NCBI GenBank assembly: GCA_964444885.1
Contig: CAYUIZ010000003.1
Coordinates: 1 to 64,000, forward strand
Direction of reading: 5' to 3'
Length of the DNA: 64,000 bases
Source of the DNA: CAYRGQ01 sp964444885
Lineage (GTDB): Bacteria > Bacteroidota > Bacteroidia > Sphingobacteriales > Sphingobacteriaceae
Shown here: in pieces, positions 35,015 to 44,381 of the stretch
Layout of the letters: every line of letters starts with the position of its first letter
Numbering within the stretch: position 1 is the first letter of the stretch
Program-made: the position numbers and the translations under genes
Notes under the pieces: generated by a model
Seen by the model: only the letters and a program-made list of their open reading frames with translations
What the model was told of the DNA's origin: nothing
Database searches by the model: none

Positions 35015-35857
35015 ATGGAGGAAAACCAACCGCGGCTTGTTTCGCTGGAAAAGCCGCCCGTTTCGCTAGTGCTCTCGAGTGGTGGCGCCCGGGGATTGGT
35101 CCATATCGGTGTTATTGAGGCGCTAGAACAGCATGGTTACCGAATCGGATCCCTTGCCGGGTCTTCAATCGGTACGTTAGTGGGCGGCGTCCACGCCATG
35201 GGCAAGCTGCCTGTTTTTAAAGATTGGTTGGTTTCGCTTTCGGCTAAGCAGCTCATCGCGTTGGTGGATTTCAGTTGGAGCCGTGCGGGGATGCTGAAAG
35301 GCGACCGTATTTTCAAGGACTTGAAAACGGTCATCCCTGACCTGCGGATCGAGGATATGGCCATCCCTTTCCGGGCAGTCACGACCGACATCGCGCAAGA
35401 GAAAGAGGTCGTGTTTGATCGGGGCAGTTTCTACGAAGCCGTTCGGGCGTCAGTAGCCATTCCAGCCGTTTTCACGCCCGTGCGGCACGAAAGCAACTTG
35501 TTGGTCGATGGCGGCGTGCTCAGCCCGTTGCCCATTAACCATGTGCAGCGGATCCCGGGCGATATCCTTGCTGCCGTCAATCTCAACGGACATTACAGCA
35601 CAGACCATACCAAGCGCAAGCTCCACTATACTGGGTATTTCTCCATGATGCAGCATGCGTATTATGCCATGCGCCATCAGCTATGCAAGATGGCGATGGA
35701 TTTCCACCAGCCGGATTTGGCCATCGAGTTTCCGCGAAACATCTGTGGGATATGGGACTACCATAAGGCCACACACCTGATTGGATTGGGGCATGAAGCG
35801 ACCCGTCAATGCGTTGCCCGATACGAGGCCAGCAACCGTGCAGCCCGCGCCGACTAA
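35015..35857 (+). CDS. patatin-like phospholipase
   Basis: A 280-residue cytosolic lipid acyl hydrolase. The oxyanion loop SSGGARGLVHIG is at 21-32, the nucleophile elbow GSSIG puts Ser51 as nucleophile, and Asp165 in LLVDGG completes the Ser-Asp dyad. It resembles bacterial RssA/YlbK-type patatins. No signal peptide is seen. Its 3' end overlaps the convergent alpha/beta hydrolase gene by four bases. Confidence 0.9.
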   Translation: MEENQPRLVSLEKPPVSLVLSSGGARGLVHIGVIEALEQHGYRIGSLAGSSIGTLVGGVHAMGKLPVFKDWLVSLSAKQLIALVDFSWSRAGMLKGDRIFKDLKTVIPDLRIEDMAIPFRAVTTDIAQEKEVVFDRGSFYEAVRASVAIPAVFTPVRHESNLLVDGGVLSPLPINHVQRIPGDILAAVNLNGHYSTDHTKRKLHYTGYFSMMQHAYYAMRHQLCKMAMDFHQPDLAIEFPRNICGIWDYHKATHLIGLGHEATRQCVARYEASNRAARAD

Positions 35858-36687
35858 TCGATCCGGCGGAGGAAACTGGCCAATTCGGCATTGAATCGGG
35901 CCGGATCCTCCAAGTTTGGCAAATGGCCACAGTCTGGGATTTCGACATAAATGGCGTAGGGGATATGCTCCACCAGGATGTCGGCTTGTGCACGCGTGGC
36001 AAGGTTGTCCTCCGCGCCGCGAACGACGAGCACAGGTACGCCGATGTTGGCCAATGACGCGGTGGTGTCCGTGCGCGAGGCAAGCGCCAGCAGGGTGGAG
36101 CAAATACTGCGCAGCTCGTTGCGCCGGATGCTTTGCTTGATGAGCTCGGCAATCTCGGGCCGCTCGCGGCGAGCGCGTTCTCCCAGCACATTTTCCATGA
36201 AGTTGATTGAGAATACCCTTTTCCCGTGGCGAAGCAGCGACTGGATGGTGTCAAAGCGCTTTTGTTTCGTCGCGTTATCGTCGGCCTGCGAATGGGTGTC
36301 GCTGAGCACCAAGCCCGAAAATTGAGCGGGTGCGATCTCAAAGGCACGCAGCGCGATATAACCACCCATCGAAACGCCGCAGAGGACAACGCGGTCCAGT
36401 TGCAGTTTCTGAATGAACACCAGCAGGTCTTTGGCGAAGACGTCGATGCTGAAGTAACCGTGTCCCATGGTGCTCCTGCCGTGGCCGCGGACATCGATGG
36501 CGATTGCCCTCACTTCCGGTGGCAAGGCCTCCATTTGTGGAGCCCAAGTGCTTTTGTTAAACGGGAATCCGTGGATGAAGATCAGGGTGTGAACCGGTCG
36601 TTCGCTGTCCTTGATGGTATAGGCGATACTGATATCGCCGATTCGGATGCGCTTCCGTTTTATGGGAGAGGTATTGATGAGCTTCAT
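35854..36687 (-). CDS. alpha/beta hydrolase
   Basis: A 277-residue cytosolic hydrolase. Visible marks are the oxyanion HGFPFN (39-44), the nucleophile Ser106 in GVSMGG, the acid candidate in VRGAEDN and the base in CGHLPN. It resembles the 3-oxoadipate enol-lactonase/haloperoxidase branch, but substrate cannot be assigned. On the minus strand a -7 box (TACATTTG, 36757-36764) lies about 70 bases upstream. Confidence 0.88.
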   Translation of the reverse strand: MKLINTSPIKRKRIRIGDISIAYTIKDSERPVHTLIFIHGFPFNKSTWAPQMEALPPEVRAIAIDVRGHGRSTMGHGYFSIDVFAKDLLVFIQKLQLDRVVLCGVSMGGYIALRAFEIAPAQFSGLVLSDTHSQADDNATKQKRFDTIQSLLRHGKRVFSINFMENVLGERARRERPEIAELIKQSIRRNELRSICSTLLALASRTDTTASLANIGVPVLVVRGAEDNLATRAQADILVEHIPYAIYVEIPDCGHLPNLEDPARFNAELASFLRRID

Positions 36688-36756
36688 ATTCTAGTAGGTG
36701 CACGCCTGCGGACGCGTCAGGGACAATTGCCGCAGGAACGATTCGTTCGTATGACA

Positions 36757-36764
36757 CAAATGTA
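36757..36764 (-). promoter_or_regulatory. -7 promoter box of the alpha/beta hydrolase
   Basis: TACATTTG on the minus strand matches TAnnTTTG exactly. A -33 element is not clear. Confidence 0.45.
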
Positions 36765-36836
36765 AACTATATCCATGATTATAACAGCGTTAGGAAGTTT
36801 TTTCAAAAAATGTTTTTTTCATATGCCGTAGATTCC

Positions 36837-36844
36837 TATCTTTG
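36837..36844 (+). promoter_or_regulatory. -7 promoter box of tRNA-Arg
   Basis: TATCTTTG matches TAnnTTTG and lies 17 bases before the tRNA 5' end. The -33 region is a T tract (36813-36819) rather than a clean TTTG. Confidence 0.6.
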
Positions 36845-36861
36845 CGAACCAATTCGGAGTT

Positions 36862-36935
36862 GCGCTTGTAGCTTAATTGGATAGAGCACCTGACTACGGA
36901 TCAGGAGGTTAGGGGTTCGACTCCCTTCAAGCGCA
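36862..36935 (+). tRNA. tRNA-Arg (anticodon ACG)
   Basis: A 74-nt tRNA. The acceptor stem GCGCTTG (36862-36868) pairs with CAAGCGC (36928-36934), with discriminator A36935. The D arm is GCTT/GAGC. The anticodon stem CCTGA/TCAGG encloses loop CTACGGA with anticodon ACG at 36896-36898. The T arm is AGGGG/CCCTT with TTCGACT. CCA is not encoded. A34 would be edited to inosine by TadA to read CGN codons. Confidence 0.97.
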
Positions 36936-36943
36936 CAATTTAC

Positions 36944-36985
36944 ATAATAGCCTAGTCAGTGAAAGCGATTAGGCTATTATTTTTT
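36944..36985 (+). terminator. intrinsic terminator after tRNA-Arg
   Basis: ATAATAGCCTA (36944-36954) pairs with TAGGCTATTAT (36970-36980) around a 15-nt loop, followed by a T run to 36985. Confidence 0.85.
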
Positions 36986-37013
36986 GTAACTTAACCACCG
37001 AAAACATTAGCTT

Positions 37014-37583
37014 ATGTTGAATCTCGTTTTGTTTGGCCCTCCAGGCGCCGGAAAAGGAACGCAATCGCAAAAATTGATTGAAAAGTATGGCCTGACCCAC
37101 ATCTCGACGGGCGATATGTTTCGCGCCCACATCAAAGGCCAAACCGAGCTGGGCAAGCGAGTCAGCCAATTGATTGCCGATGGTGAACTTGTGCCGGACA
37201 GCATTACGATCGCCATGCTCGAAGAAGAAGTAGACAACAACCCGGATACGCAAGGCTTCATATTTGACGGATTTCCGCGCACGGTAGGACAAGCCGAAGC
37301 GTTGGACACTTTTTTGGAAAGCAAGGGACAGAAAATTACCGGCGTCATCGCATTGGACGTTGACGAGCAGGAACTTAGCGAACGCATTGCTAAGCGCCGG
37401 GAGATCGGCGGCCGGGCAGACGACGACGCGGAGAAGCTAAAAAAGCGTATCGAGGAGTATTTCCAAAAGACCATACATGTGCTGCCGTACTATGAAGCCC
37501 AAGGCAAGCTGTCTAAGGTGAACGGCATTGGTGATATCGAAGCGATATTCGCTACGCTTTGCGAGGTGGTTGATAGCTACTAA
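37014..37583 (+). CDS. adk: adenylate kinase
   Basis: A 189-residue nucleotide kinase converting AMP and ATP to two ADP. The P loop GPPGAGKGT is at 7-15; the AMP-binding segment is STGDMFRAHI, and GFPRTVGQAE and RREIGGRADD follow. It is the short form lacking the zinc LID insert, usual in this phylum. It is followed 54 bases later by obgE, probably in one transcript. Confidence 0.96.
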   Translation: MLNLVLFGPPGAGKGTQSQKLIEKYGLTHISTGDMFRAHIKGQTELGKRVSQLIADGELVPDSITIAMLEEEVDNNPDTQGFIFDGFPRTVGQAEALDTFLESKGQKITGVIALDVDEQELSERIAKRREIGGRADDDAEKLKKRIEEYFQKTIHVLPYYEAQGKLSKVNGIGDIEAIFATLCEVVDSY

Positions 37584-37637
37584 ATACGGGAATGCCGGCG
37601 GAACGACCGTCGGGCATGCTGAATAAATTCCATTACT

Positions 37638-38639
37638 GTGGCTCAAGGGTCGAATTTTGTTGATTATGTGAAGGTGTGTTGCCGTTCGGGGCGCGGTGGG
37701 GCGGGTTCTGCGCATTTGCACCGCGACAAGCGCACGGCAAAAGGTGGCCCCGACGGTGGCGACGGAGGGCGTGGGGGACATATTATTCTCAAGGCCAACG
37801 CGCAGTTATGGACGCTTTTGCACCTCAAGTACCGGAAGCATATCATCGCATCGGCTGGACAACCAGGTGCCAGCGCGCTCAAAACGGGCGCCGACGGTAA
37901 CGATGAGATACTGGAGGTGCCCGTAGGAACCGTAGCGAAAAATGCCGAGACGGGCGAAGTGCTGTTCGATCTTTCTGAAGACGGCGAAACACAGATCCTG
38001 ACACCGGGCGGCCGGGGCGGGCTGGGCAACTGGCATTTTAAAAGCGCCACGCGGCAGACGCCACGTTTTGCGCAGCCGGGCGAACCGGGACAGGAAGAAT
38101 GGATTATTCTCGAACTCAAAATATTGGCCGATGTCGGCCTCGTCGGCTTTCCTAACGCCGGCAAATCAACGTTGCTGTCCGTCGTGTCGGCCGCCAAGCC
38201 GGAAATTGCGGATTATCCCTTTACCACACTGGTGCCCAACTTGGGCATCGTGTCCTACCGCGACAATAAGTCCTTTATCATGGCGGATATCCCCGGCATT
38301 ATCGAGGGTGCTTCCGAAGGTAAGGGACTGGGATACCGATTCCTAAGGCATATCGAACGCAACTCCGTACTCTTGTTCATGGTGCCGGCCGATACGCCCC
38401 GCAGTATTGCCCAGGAATACGAAATCCTGCTCAGCGAATTGACGGCGTACAACCCGGAGCTGATTGACAAACCCCGGGTATTGGCCATTAGCAAATCGGA
38501 TATGCTTGACAAGGAACTGGAAACCGAAATGGCAGCAGGTCTGCCCAAAGACGTGCCCAGCATCTTCATTTCCTCCGTCGCCCAGAAAAATATTGCTCCC
38601 CTGAAGGACCTGTTGTGGAAGGCCATTACCGGCCAATAA
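37638..38639 (+). CDS. obgE: GTPase Obg/CgtA
   Basis: A 333-residue ribosome-associated GTPase. The glycine-rich Obg fold (about 1-160: [29 protein letters not shown]) is followed by the G domain with G1 GFPNAGKST, switch segment [12 protein letters not shown]3 DIPGIIEGA and the G4 variant SKSD. The start is GTG at 37638. The C-terminal OCT domain is absent, as commonly in Bacteroidota. Confidence 0.95.
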   Translation: MAQGSNFVDYVKVCCRSGRGGAGSAHLHRDKRTAKGGPDGGDGGRGGHIILKANAQLWTLLHLKYRKHIIASAGQPGASALKTGADGNDEILEVPVGTVAKNAETGEVLFDLSEDGETQILTPGGRGGLGNWHFKSATRQTPRFAQPGEPGQEEWIILELKILADVGLVGFPNAGKSTLLSVVSAAKPEIADYPFTTLVPNLGIVSYRDNKSFIMADIPGIIEGASEGKGLGYRFLRHIERNSVLLFMVPADTPRSIAQEYEILLSELTAYNPELIDKPRVLAISKSDMLDKELETEMAAGLPKDVPSIFISSVAQKNIAPLKDLLWKAITGQ

Positions 38640-38775
38640 TCTTCTTTTCGATGCCTTCGTTTCAGTGATTTTTGTTTCCGTCGGTGCTGCCAACGTAGCC
38701 TCGTGCTGTGTAGAACGATTTAGCGTGCGTCGTCCGTTGCCCATAAAGCATGTTTTTCTTACTTTAGGCGACGCA

Positions 38776-39654
38776 ATGGGATGGATATTACACCTAGTCA
38801 TTTTTACCGCTGTGCTGATGAGCAGCAGTTGGGCGTTTGCACAGCCCTATGAGTCACGCATCGCGCAGGGCAAAATAACGCATCCTGAACTGAACGAACT
38901 GTCGGGTATGGTGGAGAGCTTGGCGCATCCCGGTCATTATTGGGTGCACAACGACAGTGGCGACCGCGCACGTTTATTTCTGATTGATAGCACGGCCCGA
39001 CACCGCGCCTCCGTAGAGTTTTTAGATCTGCAAGCCCGCGACTGGGAAGATATCGCCTTCATGTGCCGGGACGGCCGGGACTATCTCGTGATCGGCGATA
39101 TCGGGGACAATAAAGCGCAATACGACGAAATTTATATTCATTTGCTTGAAGAGCCGCGGTTCCTCCTAGGGACAAGCTCGATAGACACGGTTGTGGATAT
39201 GCAGGTACGTACCTATACCTTTGCCTATACGGAGGGGCCGCGGGATGCCGAGTCCCTGTTTTTTGATCCCCAATCCGAAACGCTTTACCTCATTACCAAA
39301 CGGGAGCTGTCCGTAGGGGTGTACCGGGTGGATTTTCCCGACAATCCCAGCGATCACGGCCGGCTGGTATGGGAGGCAAGCCTCCCGTTAACCTATGTGA
39401 CGGCGGCTGATATGAATGCGAGCGGTGAGGAGCTGCTCGTCAAAAACCTGTTGGAAGTGCATTACTGGCACAGGAAGCCTGGGGAATCGGTGGCGGCTAT
39501 GTTGGGCCGCCCGTCCGTGCGCTTGCCGTACTTTCCCGAACCGCAGGGCGAAGCCATCGCGTTTCGCCGCGATGGAAAGGGTTATGTAACCATCAGCGAG
39601 CAGGCACTCGGAATGGAGGCCGTTTTGTACTTTTACCCCAAAGCCGACGAATAA
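38776..39654 (+). CDS. secreted protein of unknown function, beta-propeller-like
   Basis: A 292-residue protein with a signal peptide (MGWILHLVIFTAVLMSSSWAFA). The mature part has repeated beta-rich segments such as HPGHYWVHNDSGDRARLFLID, DYLVIGDIGDNKAQYDEIYI and ESLFFDPQSETLYLITKRE, in the manner of strictosidine-synthase or NHL-type propellers. I do not recognise a named family. The upstream frame extension from 38665 looks non-coding. It precedes an exported esterase by 37 bases. Confidence 0.8.
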   Translation: MGWILHLVIFTAVLMSSSWAFAQPYESRIAQGKITHPELNELSGMVESLAHPGHYWVHNDSGDRARLFLIDSTARHRASVEFLDLQARDWEDIAFMCRDGRDYLVIGDIGDNKAQYDEIYIHLLEEPRFLLGTSSIDTVVDMQVRTYTFAYTEGPRDAESLFFDPQSETLYLITKRELSVGVYRVDFPDNPSDHGRLVWEASLPLTYVTAADMNASGEELLVKNLLEVHYWHRKPGESVAAMLGRPSVRLPYFPEPQGEAIAFRRDGKGYVTISEQALGMEAVLYFYPKADE

Positions 39655-39691
39655 GCCACGCATTATATTGACATAAAAAAACCCTAATGAT

Positions 39692-40525
39692 ATGACGAAC
39701 ATGCGCTTGATAGCAATTTTACTTTTTGTCCTTTCCGCGCCCTGGATAACCCGGGCGGCCTCGGCAGACACCGTACAGACGTATAGCTCATCGATGGGAA
39801 AGCATATCAAAGCGGTCATCATCACGCCCGATAACTATGAGCGTGCAGACGCGATGCCTGTCGTGTATTTGCTACATGGGTATGGCGGCAACTACGGCAC
39901 TTGGGTGAACCAAGCGCCGGCTATCAAAGCGATGGCTGACCAATACGGCCTCATTATCGTCTGCCCCGACGGTGGCTTTGGCAGTTGGTATTGGGACAGC
40001 CCGGTTGATTCCGCATTCCGATACGAAACGTACGTGGCCAAGGAGTTGGTCGGTTGGGTGGACGAGCACTACAAGACGATTCCCGAACGCCGCGGCCGCG
40101 CCATTACGGGCCTGAGCATGGGCGGGCACGGGGCCCTGTACTTGGCTTTTCGCCACCAAGACGTATTTGGCGCCGCTGGAAGTACCGCTGGCGGGGTGGA
40201 TATTCGTCCGTTTCCGCTCAATTGGGAGATGCAGAAGCGGCTCGGAAGCTATGCCGAGGAACCCCGGCGCTGGGAGAGCCATACGGTGATCAACTTGGTT
40301 CACCTGCTGACGCCTAATTCCTTGTCGCTGGTAATAGACTGCGGAACGAGCGACTTCTTTTACGGCGTCAACGAAACCTTGCACCGCAAGCTGATCGAGC
40401 GGAACATTCCGCATACCTACATCACCGGGCCAGGCGGGCACAATTGGGATTATTGGCGTGCATCGATTCCGTACCAGTTGCTGTATTTCAGTCAGTGGTT
40501 TGCCACGCAGGAGCCATCGAACTAA
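39692..40525 (+). CDS. exported esterase (CE1/esterase D-like)
   Basis: A 277-residue alpha/beta hydrolase with a signal peptide (about 1-25). YLLHGYGGNYGTW is the oxyanion region, the nucleophile is Ser142 in GLSMGG, and GPGGHNWDYW supplies the His. This fits feruloyl/acetyl-xylan esterase or S-formylglutathione-hydrolase-like enzymes; export favours carbohydrate esters. Ends 32 bases before the SMR gene. Confidence 0.88.
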   Translation: MTNMRLIAILLFVLSAPWITRAASADTVQTYSSSMGKHIKAVIITPDNYERADAMPVVYLLHGYGGNYGTWVNQAPAIKAMADQYGLIIVCPDGGFGSWYWDSPVDSAFRYETYVAKELVGWVDEHYKTIPERRGRAITGLSMGGHGALYLAFRHQDVFGAAGSTAGGVDIRPFPLNWEMQKRLGSYAEEPRRWESHTVINLVHLLTPNSLSLVIDCGTSDFFYGVNETLHRKLIERNIPHTYITGPGGHNWDYWRASIPYQLLYFSQWFATQEPSN

Positions 40526-40557
40526 TGGCCACCCCCAACCTCAAGTCGAAACACATT

Positions 40558-40890
40558 ATGAAAAGTTACTTATTCCTCGCCGCTGCCATCGTGTGCGAAA
40601 CCATCGGAACATCATTTCTGAAGAAGACCGAGCAGTTTAGCAACCCCTTGCCCACGATTATCTTCGCCGTGGCGATGGCGGCTTCGTTTTATTTGCTGTC
40701 ATTCGCGCTCAAGGAGATTCCTATCGGCATCGCCTATGCCATTTGGTCGGCAGTCGGCATTGTGCTGATATCCCTCGTGGGCTATTTCGTGTACCAGCAG
40801 CGGCTGGATTTGCCGGCTATGCTTGGAATCGCGTTGATAATAATCGGTGTGGTCGTGATTAACCTGTTTTCAAAGTCCACGGCGCATTAA
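40558..40890 (+). CDS. small multidrug resistance (SMR) transporter
   Basis: A 110-residue, four-helix proton antiporter of the EmrE/QacE/SugE family. The essential Glu14 is present (AAAIVCETIGTSFLKKTE), as are the GIAYAIWSAVGIVLI signature and the last helix with the dimer GxxG-like GIALIIIG. It may export cationic compounds or guanidinium. The ATG at 40558 is internal to a longer frame. Its stop directly abuts the convergent LOG gene. Confidence 0.92.
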   Translation: MKSYLFLAAAIVCETIGTSFLKKTEQFSNPLPTIIFAVAMAASFYLLSFALKEIPIGIAYAIWSAVGIVLISLVGYFVYQQRLDLPAMLGIALIIIGVVVINLFSKSTAH

Positions 40891-41643
40891 CTACTTGACA
40901 GCGCCTGACTTCACCGATTTTTCCCCAAGCACCCAGTGTGTTTTGCGCGGTGGCTGCAGCTTGATGCTGGGCGATCGCTCAGCGTATTTTTGGATATGCT
41001 CGACCACCTCTTGCACGTCATCGCTGAATAATAGCAAGTCCATGTCCTCCTCGCTGATCGTGCGTTCCTCGATCATCCGGTTGATGTGCTTAATGATGTC
41101 GGAGTGGAAGTCTACGCCCATAACCACAATGGGAAACTGTTCCAGTTTCTTGGTTTGGATGAGCGTCAGCGTTTCGAAAAACTCGTCCAGCGTGCCAAAA
41201 CCGCCAGGCAGTACAATAAAAGCAAAGGAATATTTGCGGAGCAGTTCTTTCCGCACGAAAAAATATTCCAGGTTGACAAACTTGTCGAGGTAGGGGTTCT
41301 CCTTTTGCTCGTGGGGCAAGACGATGTTGAAGCCTACGGATAAGCCGCCCGCGTCTTTGGCTCCGCGGTTTGCCGCTTCCATGATGCCGGGTCCGCCGCC
41401 CGTCATGATGGCAAAACCCAGCTTGGATATTTTGGCTGAAACGTCCTGGGCCAACTTGTAATACCGATGGTTTTCGTCAAAACGCGCCGAGCCGAATACC
41501 GTGACGCAGGGCCCGATGAAGTGCATCGTCCGGAAACCTTTGATGAATTGGGCGAATACGCCCGCCACGTACTTCAGCTCATTCCACCGCGACCGGGGGC
41601 CGCGGAAAAATTTCTGTTCTTCCTTAAAATATCCGTTACTCAT
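40891..41643 (-). CDS. LOG-family (TIGR00730) Rossmann-fold protein
   Basis: A 250-residue protein with the LOG motifs GGGPGIMEAANRGA and PGGFGTLDEFFE. Characterised relatives cleave nucleoside 5'-monophosphates to base and ribose-5-phosphate (cytokinin activation, or PpnN/YgdH-type nucleotidases). It has an N-terminal extension of about 45 residues and a basic C-terminal tail. Its ATG overlaps the stop of the upstream nuclease gene by four bases, so the two are translationally coupled. Confidence 0.9.
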   Translation of the reverse strand: MSNGYFKEEQKFFRGPRSRWNELKYVAGVFAQFIKGFRTMHFIGPCVTVFGSARFDENHRYYKLAQDVSAKISKLGFAIMTGGGPGIMEAANRGAKDAGGLSVGFNIVLPHEQKENPYLDKFVNLEYFFVRKELLRKYSFAFIVLPGGFGTLDEFFETLTLIQTKKLEQFPIVVMGVDFHSDIIKHINRMIEERTISEEDMDLLLFSDDVQEVVEHIQKYAERSPSIKLQPPRKTHWVLGEKSVKSGAVK

Positions 41644-42497
41644 TGCTGTCTAAATTTATTGGAATTAATTGGGTTGTTAACTAGCGCCTTTGCTTCGGCG
41701 ATGACTTGTTTTTTCTTGCGCGTCTGGATGGCGAGGGTATCAAGCAGCTGCGGCTGCTGCAACAGGTCGTTGACCAAGATGCATCCGGCGAGCAGCAGGG
41801 TTTCCCGTTCTCGCTTTACCAAGGTGGTCAGGCACGTAATGGGGTAGAGCCCGGCACTGTCAACACGCACCTTGATGCTCGATTCCGCCGGATAATCCCA
41901 GCCGAGCAGGCGGATGCCGTAGTACTCGCCAAAACTGATGGCGTCCTTCGTCCAGTAGGTGTTCGTCACGAGCCAGCCCTGCGAAAAAGGCAGGGAACGC
42001 CCAAAATATGGGAACTGTTTGCCGACGGTATCCGTAAACCGCGACAGGAAATACATAGGCGTGGTGACACTGATTTTCGCGTCTTTCGCATTCCGGAATT
42101 TGCATTCGATCAAAAGTTGCTCATCGAGGCGTTGTGCCACCACATCTACCTCGTGCGATACCGCGTTGCCCGCTATTTTCTGGCTTGTCGCCGTCTGGTA
42201 ACCGAGATGGTCGAACAGCTTGGCGACCCATTTTTCGAAGTGGTAGCCGGCCGGGCCGAGCTCCATGAGTGCGCGCTTGAGACTGTAGCGGGCCGCAAAG
42301 GAATTCGCCTTCTTTTTGAGGAACCGAAAAGCAAGTTTGTAAATGTCCTTGGTAGGCATGCCTTCGTGTAAGCCGGGCAGAATGGCTTGCAGCACGTCTT
42401 CCACGTCTTGGTCGGACGCACCGGATTTGGACAGCGAGTGTTTCAGTCGATTAACATCAAATACCTCAAGCTCCCCGGAATATTTCCTTACTTTCAT
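41640..42497 (-). CDS. ATP-cone domain fused to Mrr-like restriction endonuclease domain
   Basis: A 285-residue protein. Residues about 1-80 form an ATP-cone, the nucleotide-sensing module of ribonucleotide reductases and NrdR (VRKYSGELEVFDVNRLKHSLSK, ARYSLKRALMELGP). Residues about 85-200 are a PD-(D/E)xK nuclease of the Mrr type: Glu88 (FEKWVAKLFDHLGY), Asp118 (HEVDVVA) and Glu131-Cys-Lys133 (LLIECKF). The C-terminal third is unassigned. No methylase is adjacent. It is the first gene of an operon with the LOG protein. Function, repair or defence, is open. Confidence 0.85.
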   Translation of the reverse strand: MKVRKYSGELEVFDVNRLKHSLSKSGASDQDVEDVLQAILPGLHEGMPTKDIYKLAFRFLKKKANSFAARYSLKRALMELGPAGYHFEKWVAKLFDHLGYQTATSQKIAGNAVSHEVDVVAQRLDEQLLIECKFRNAKDAKISVTTPMYFLSRFTDTVGKQFPYFGRSLPFSQGWLVTNTYWTKDAISFGEYYGIRLLGWDYPAESSIKVRVDSAGLYPITCLTTLVKRERETLLLAGCILVNDLLQQPQLLDTLAIQTRKKKQVIAEAKALVNNPINSNKFRQQ

Positions 42498-42717
42498 CCA
42501 TTGTTTAATTGATAGCGGACAAGATAAATTATTTTTGGCGGTAAGCAAAATGGCGCCCTTGACAATGGTTGAGGGACGGCGACGAGCATGTATGCGGATT
42601 ATTACCCGTGAAAAGGGGAGAAGTGCTCTTTTTTTCGTTAATTCGTTGGGCGTGACCAAAACAAGCGCAATAGCGTGATTGGTTAATGCGGCATCCATTG
42701 ACCCAACATAGTTGACC

Positions 42718-43965
42718 ATGTTTAAAAATATTTTTACGGGCTCCCTCATCGTGCTATTGGCCGGGTTCAGTTCCCAACAGGTGGGCGCCCAGGATCTTGA
42801 GGATCCCGTCCTGACTGAAGCCGAGCGCATTCACCGTGCTGTTTTTTCCCTCGACTCGCACGGCGACTTGCCCTATTTCATGTCAAGTCGACCCGATTTT
42901 GATGTTTCCCAATGGAATGACGTCGTTGCCACGGGATCCCAGATCGACCTTCCCCGGATGCGCCACGGCGGGCTCGACGGAATTTTTCTGGCGGTGTATG
43001 TTGGGCAGGGTCCCCGCACGCCCGAAGGGAATGAGGCGGCGATAGCGGACGGGCTGAAGCTGTTTGATCTCATCCACGGAATTGCGGAGAAGCACCCTGG
43101 GCTCGCGGGCATTGCGCGGAGCGAGGCCGAGGCGCGAGCCCTGAAGGCGGCTGGCCGATTGGCGCTCTTTATCGGTGTTGAAAACGGGTATGCCATTGGC
43201 AATGATCTGCGCATGCTCAAGAAGCATTATGACCTCGGCGCGCGCTACATGACGCTTTCCCACACCCGGAACAACGATATTTGCGATTCATCGACCGATA
43301 CGCCCGAACACGGCGGTCTCAGTGAATTCGGCAAGCAGGTGGTCCGCGAGATGAACCGCCTGGGGATGCTGATTGACGTTTCCCACATTTCAGACGACGC
43401 GTTTTACGATTGCTTGAAATATTCGCAGGCGCCGGTGGTGGCGACGCATAGCTCGGCGAGGGCCCTATATGACCATCCCCGCAACCTTTCTGACGAGATG
43501 ATTGTGGCGCTGGCGGAGAAGGGTGGCGTCGTGCAAATGAATATGTTCAGCGCGTATATGAAAGATGATAGCCCCGAGCGGCAGGCTGCGTTGGCGGAGC
43601 TGAATGGGAAATTTCCGCGTACCGCGGACATGACGGAAGCCATGCGGCGGGCGAGGAGCGAGGCACTGCAGGCGCTGAACCAGCGATTGCCCTATGAGCG
43701 CGCCACGCTCGAAATGGCGGTTGACCACATCGACCATATCGTGCAGCTAGTCGGGATTGACCATGTGGGGATCGGGCCCGACTTGGATGGCGGCGGCGGG
43801 GTGACAGGCATGTACGACGTGAGCGAATCGGCTAACATTACCCACGAATTGGTTAAACGGGGCTACAGCGAGGAGGATATCGCGAAAATATGGAGTGGCA
43901 ATTTCTTTAGGGTGATGGCGGCCGCCGAAGAGACGGCGCGTTGTATTGCGGATTCGAGCTACTAA
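42718..43965 (+). CDS. membrane dipeptidase (M19, renal dipeptidase family)
   Basis: A 415-residue exported zinc dipeptidase. A signal peptide (residues 1-25, to VGAQ) precedes the metal-binding HGD (LDSHGDLP), the bridging Glu (FIGVENGYAI), and the His pairs in DVSHISDD and VATHSSARA; GIDHVGIGPDLDGGGG ends the barrel. ATG at 42718 is chosen over TTG two codons upstream. The likely role is cleavage of dipeptides, including D-amino-acid forms, in the periplasm. Confidence 0.92.
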   Translation: MFKNIFTGSLIVLLAGFSSQQVGAQDLEDPVLTEAERIHRAVFSLDSHGDLPYFMSSRPDFDVSQWNDVVATGSQIDLPRMRHGGLDGIFLAVYVGQGPRTPEGNEAAIADGLKLFDLIHGIAEKHPGLAGIARSEAEARALKAAGRLALFIGVENGYAIGNDLRMLKKHYDLGARYMTLSHTRNNDICDSSTDTPEHGGLSEFGKQVVREMNRLGMLIDVSHISDDAFYDCLKYSQAPVVATHSSARALYDHPRNLSDEMIVALAEKGGVVQMNMFSAYMKDDSPERQAALAELNGKFPRTADMTEAMRRARSEALQALNQRLPYERATLEMAVDHIDHIVQLVGIDHVGIGPDLDGGGGVTGMYDVSESANITHELVKRGYSEEDIAKIWSGNFFRVMAAAEETARCIADSSY

Positions 43966-43976
43966 ATTAAGGGAAT

Positions 43977-44342
43977 ATGGACATGTTAGCATTTACGCTT
44001 GGTGCGTTGTTTGGCTTGTTGGCGGTGGTATTCGGCGCTTTCGGTGCACACGCCCTTAAAAAGAAATTCACGGCAGACCAGCAGCAAAGCTTTGAAGTCG
44101 GGGTCCGCTACCAAATGTATCACGCTATCGTGTTGCTCGTTATCGGCTTGCATGGCGGATTTTCGGCTGCCGCGACGTGGCTGTTTGTCGCCGGTATCGT
44201 CCTGTTTTCCTTCAGCATTTACGGGCTTTGTCTGACATCGGCTTTCGGACGAAAATGGCGTTTTCTGGGGCCCGTCACACCGTTAGGCGGTTTGTTGCTG
44301 GTGGCGGGGTGGTTGGCCTTGTTGCTGAGCTATTCCGGCTAA
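43977..44342 (+). CDS. DUF423 membrane protein
   Basis: A 121-residue, four-helix protein. FGAFGAHALKKK near the N-terminus and RYQMYHAIVLLVIGL are the family signature. Function is not established. It starts 11 bases after the dipeptidase stop, so they are likely co-transcribed. It converges with ddh; GGGACG/CGTCCC (44353-44373) between them may act as a weak shared hairpin. Confidence 0.88.
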   Translation: MDMLAFTLGALFGLLAVVFGAFGAHALKKKFTADQQQSFEVGVRYQMYHAIVLLVIGLHGGFSAAATWLFVAGIVLFSFSIYGLCLTSAFGRKWRFLGPVTPLGGLLLVAGWLALLLSYSG

Positions 44343-44381
44343 TTCAGCACAGGGGACGGTTGCGTGGCGTCCCGCACGAGG

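Noticed and set aside
36862..36935. tRNA-Arg as an integration site
   Set aside because: No integrase, direct repeat of the tRNA end or foreign genes follow; adk and obgE are core genes.
40891..42497. Classical restriction-modification system
   Set aside because: The nuclease has no methyltransferase or specificity subunit nearby; its partner is a LOG-family protein.
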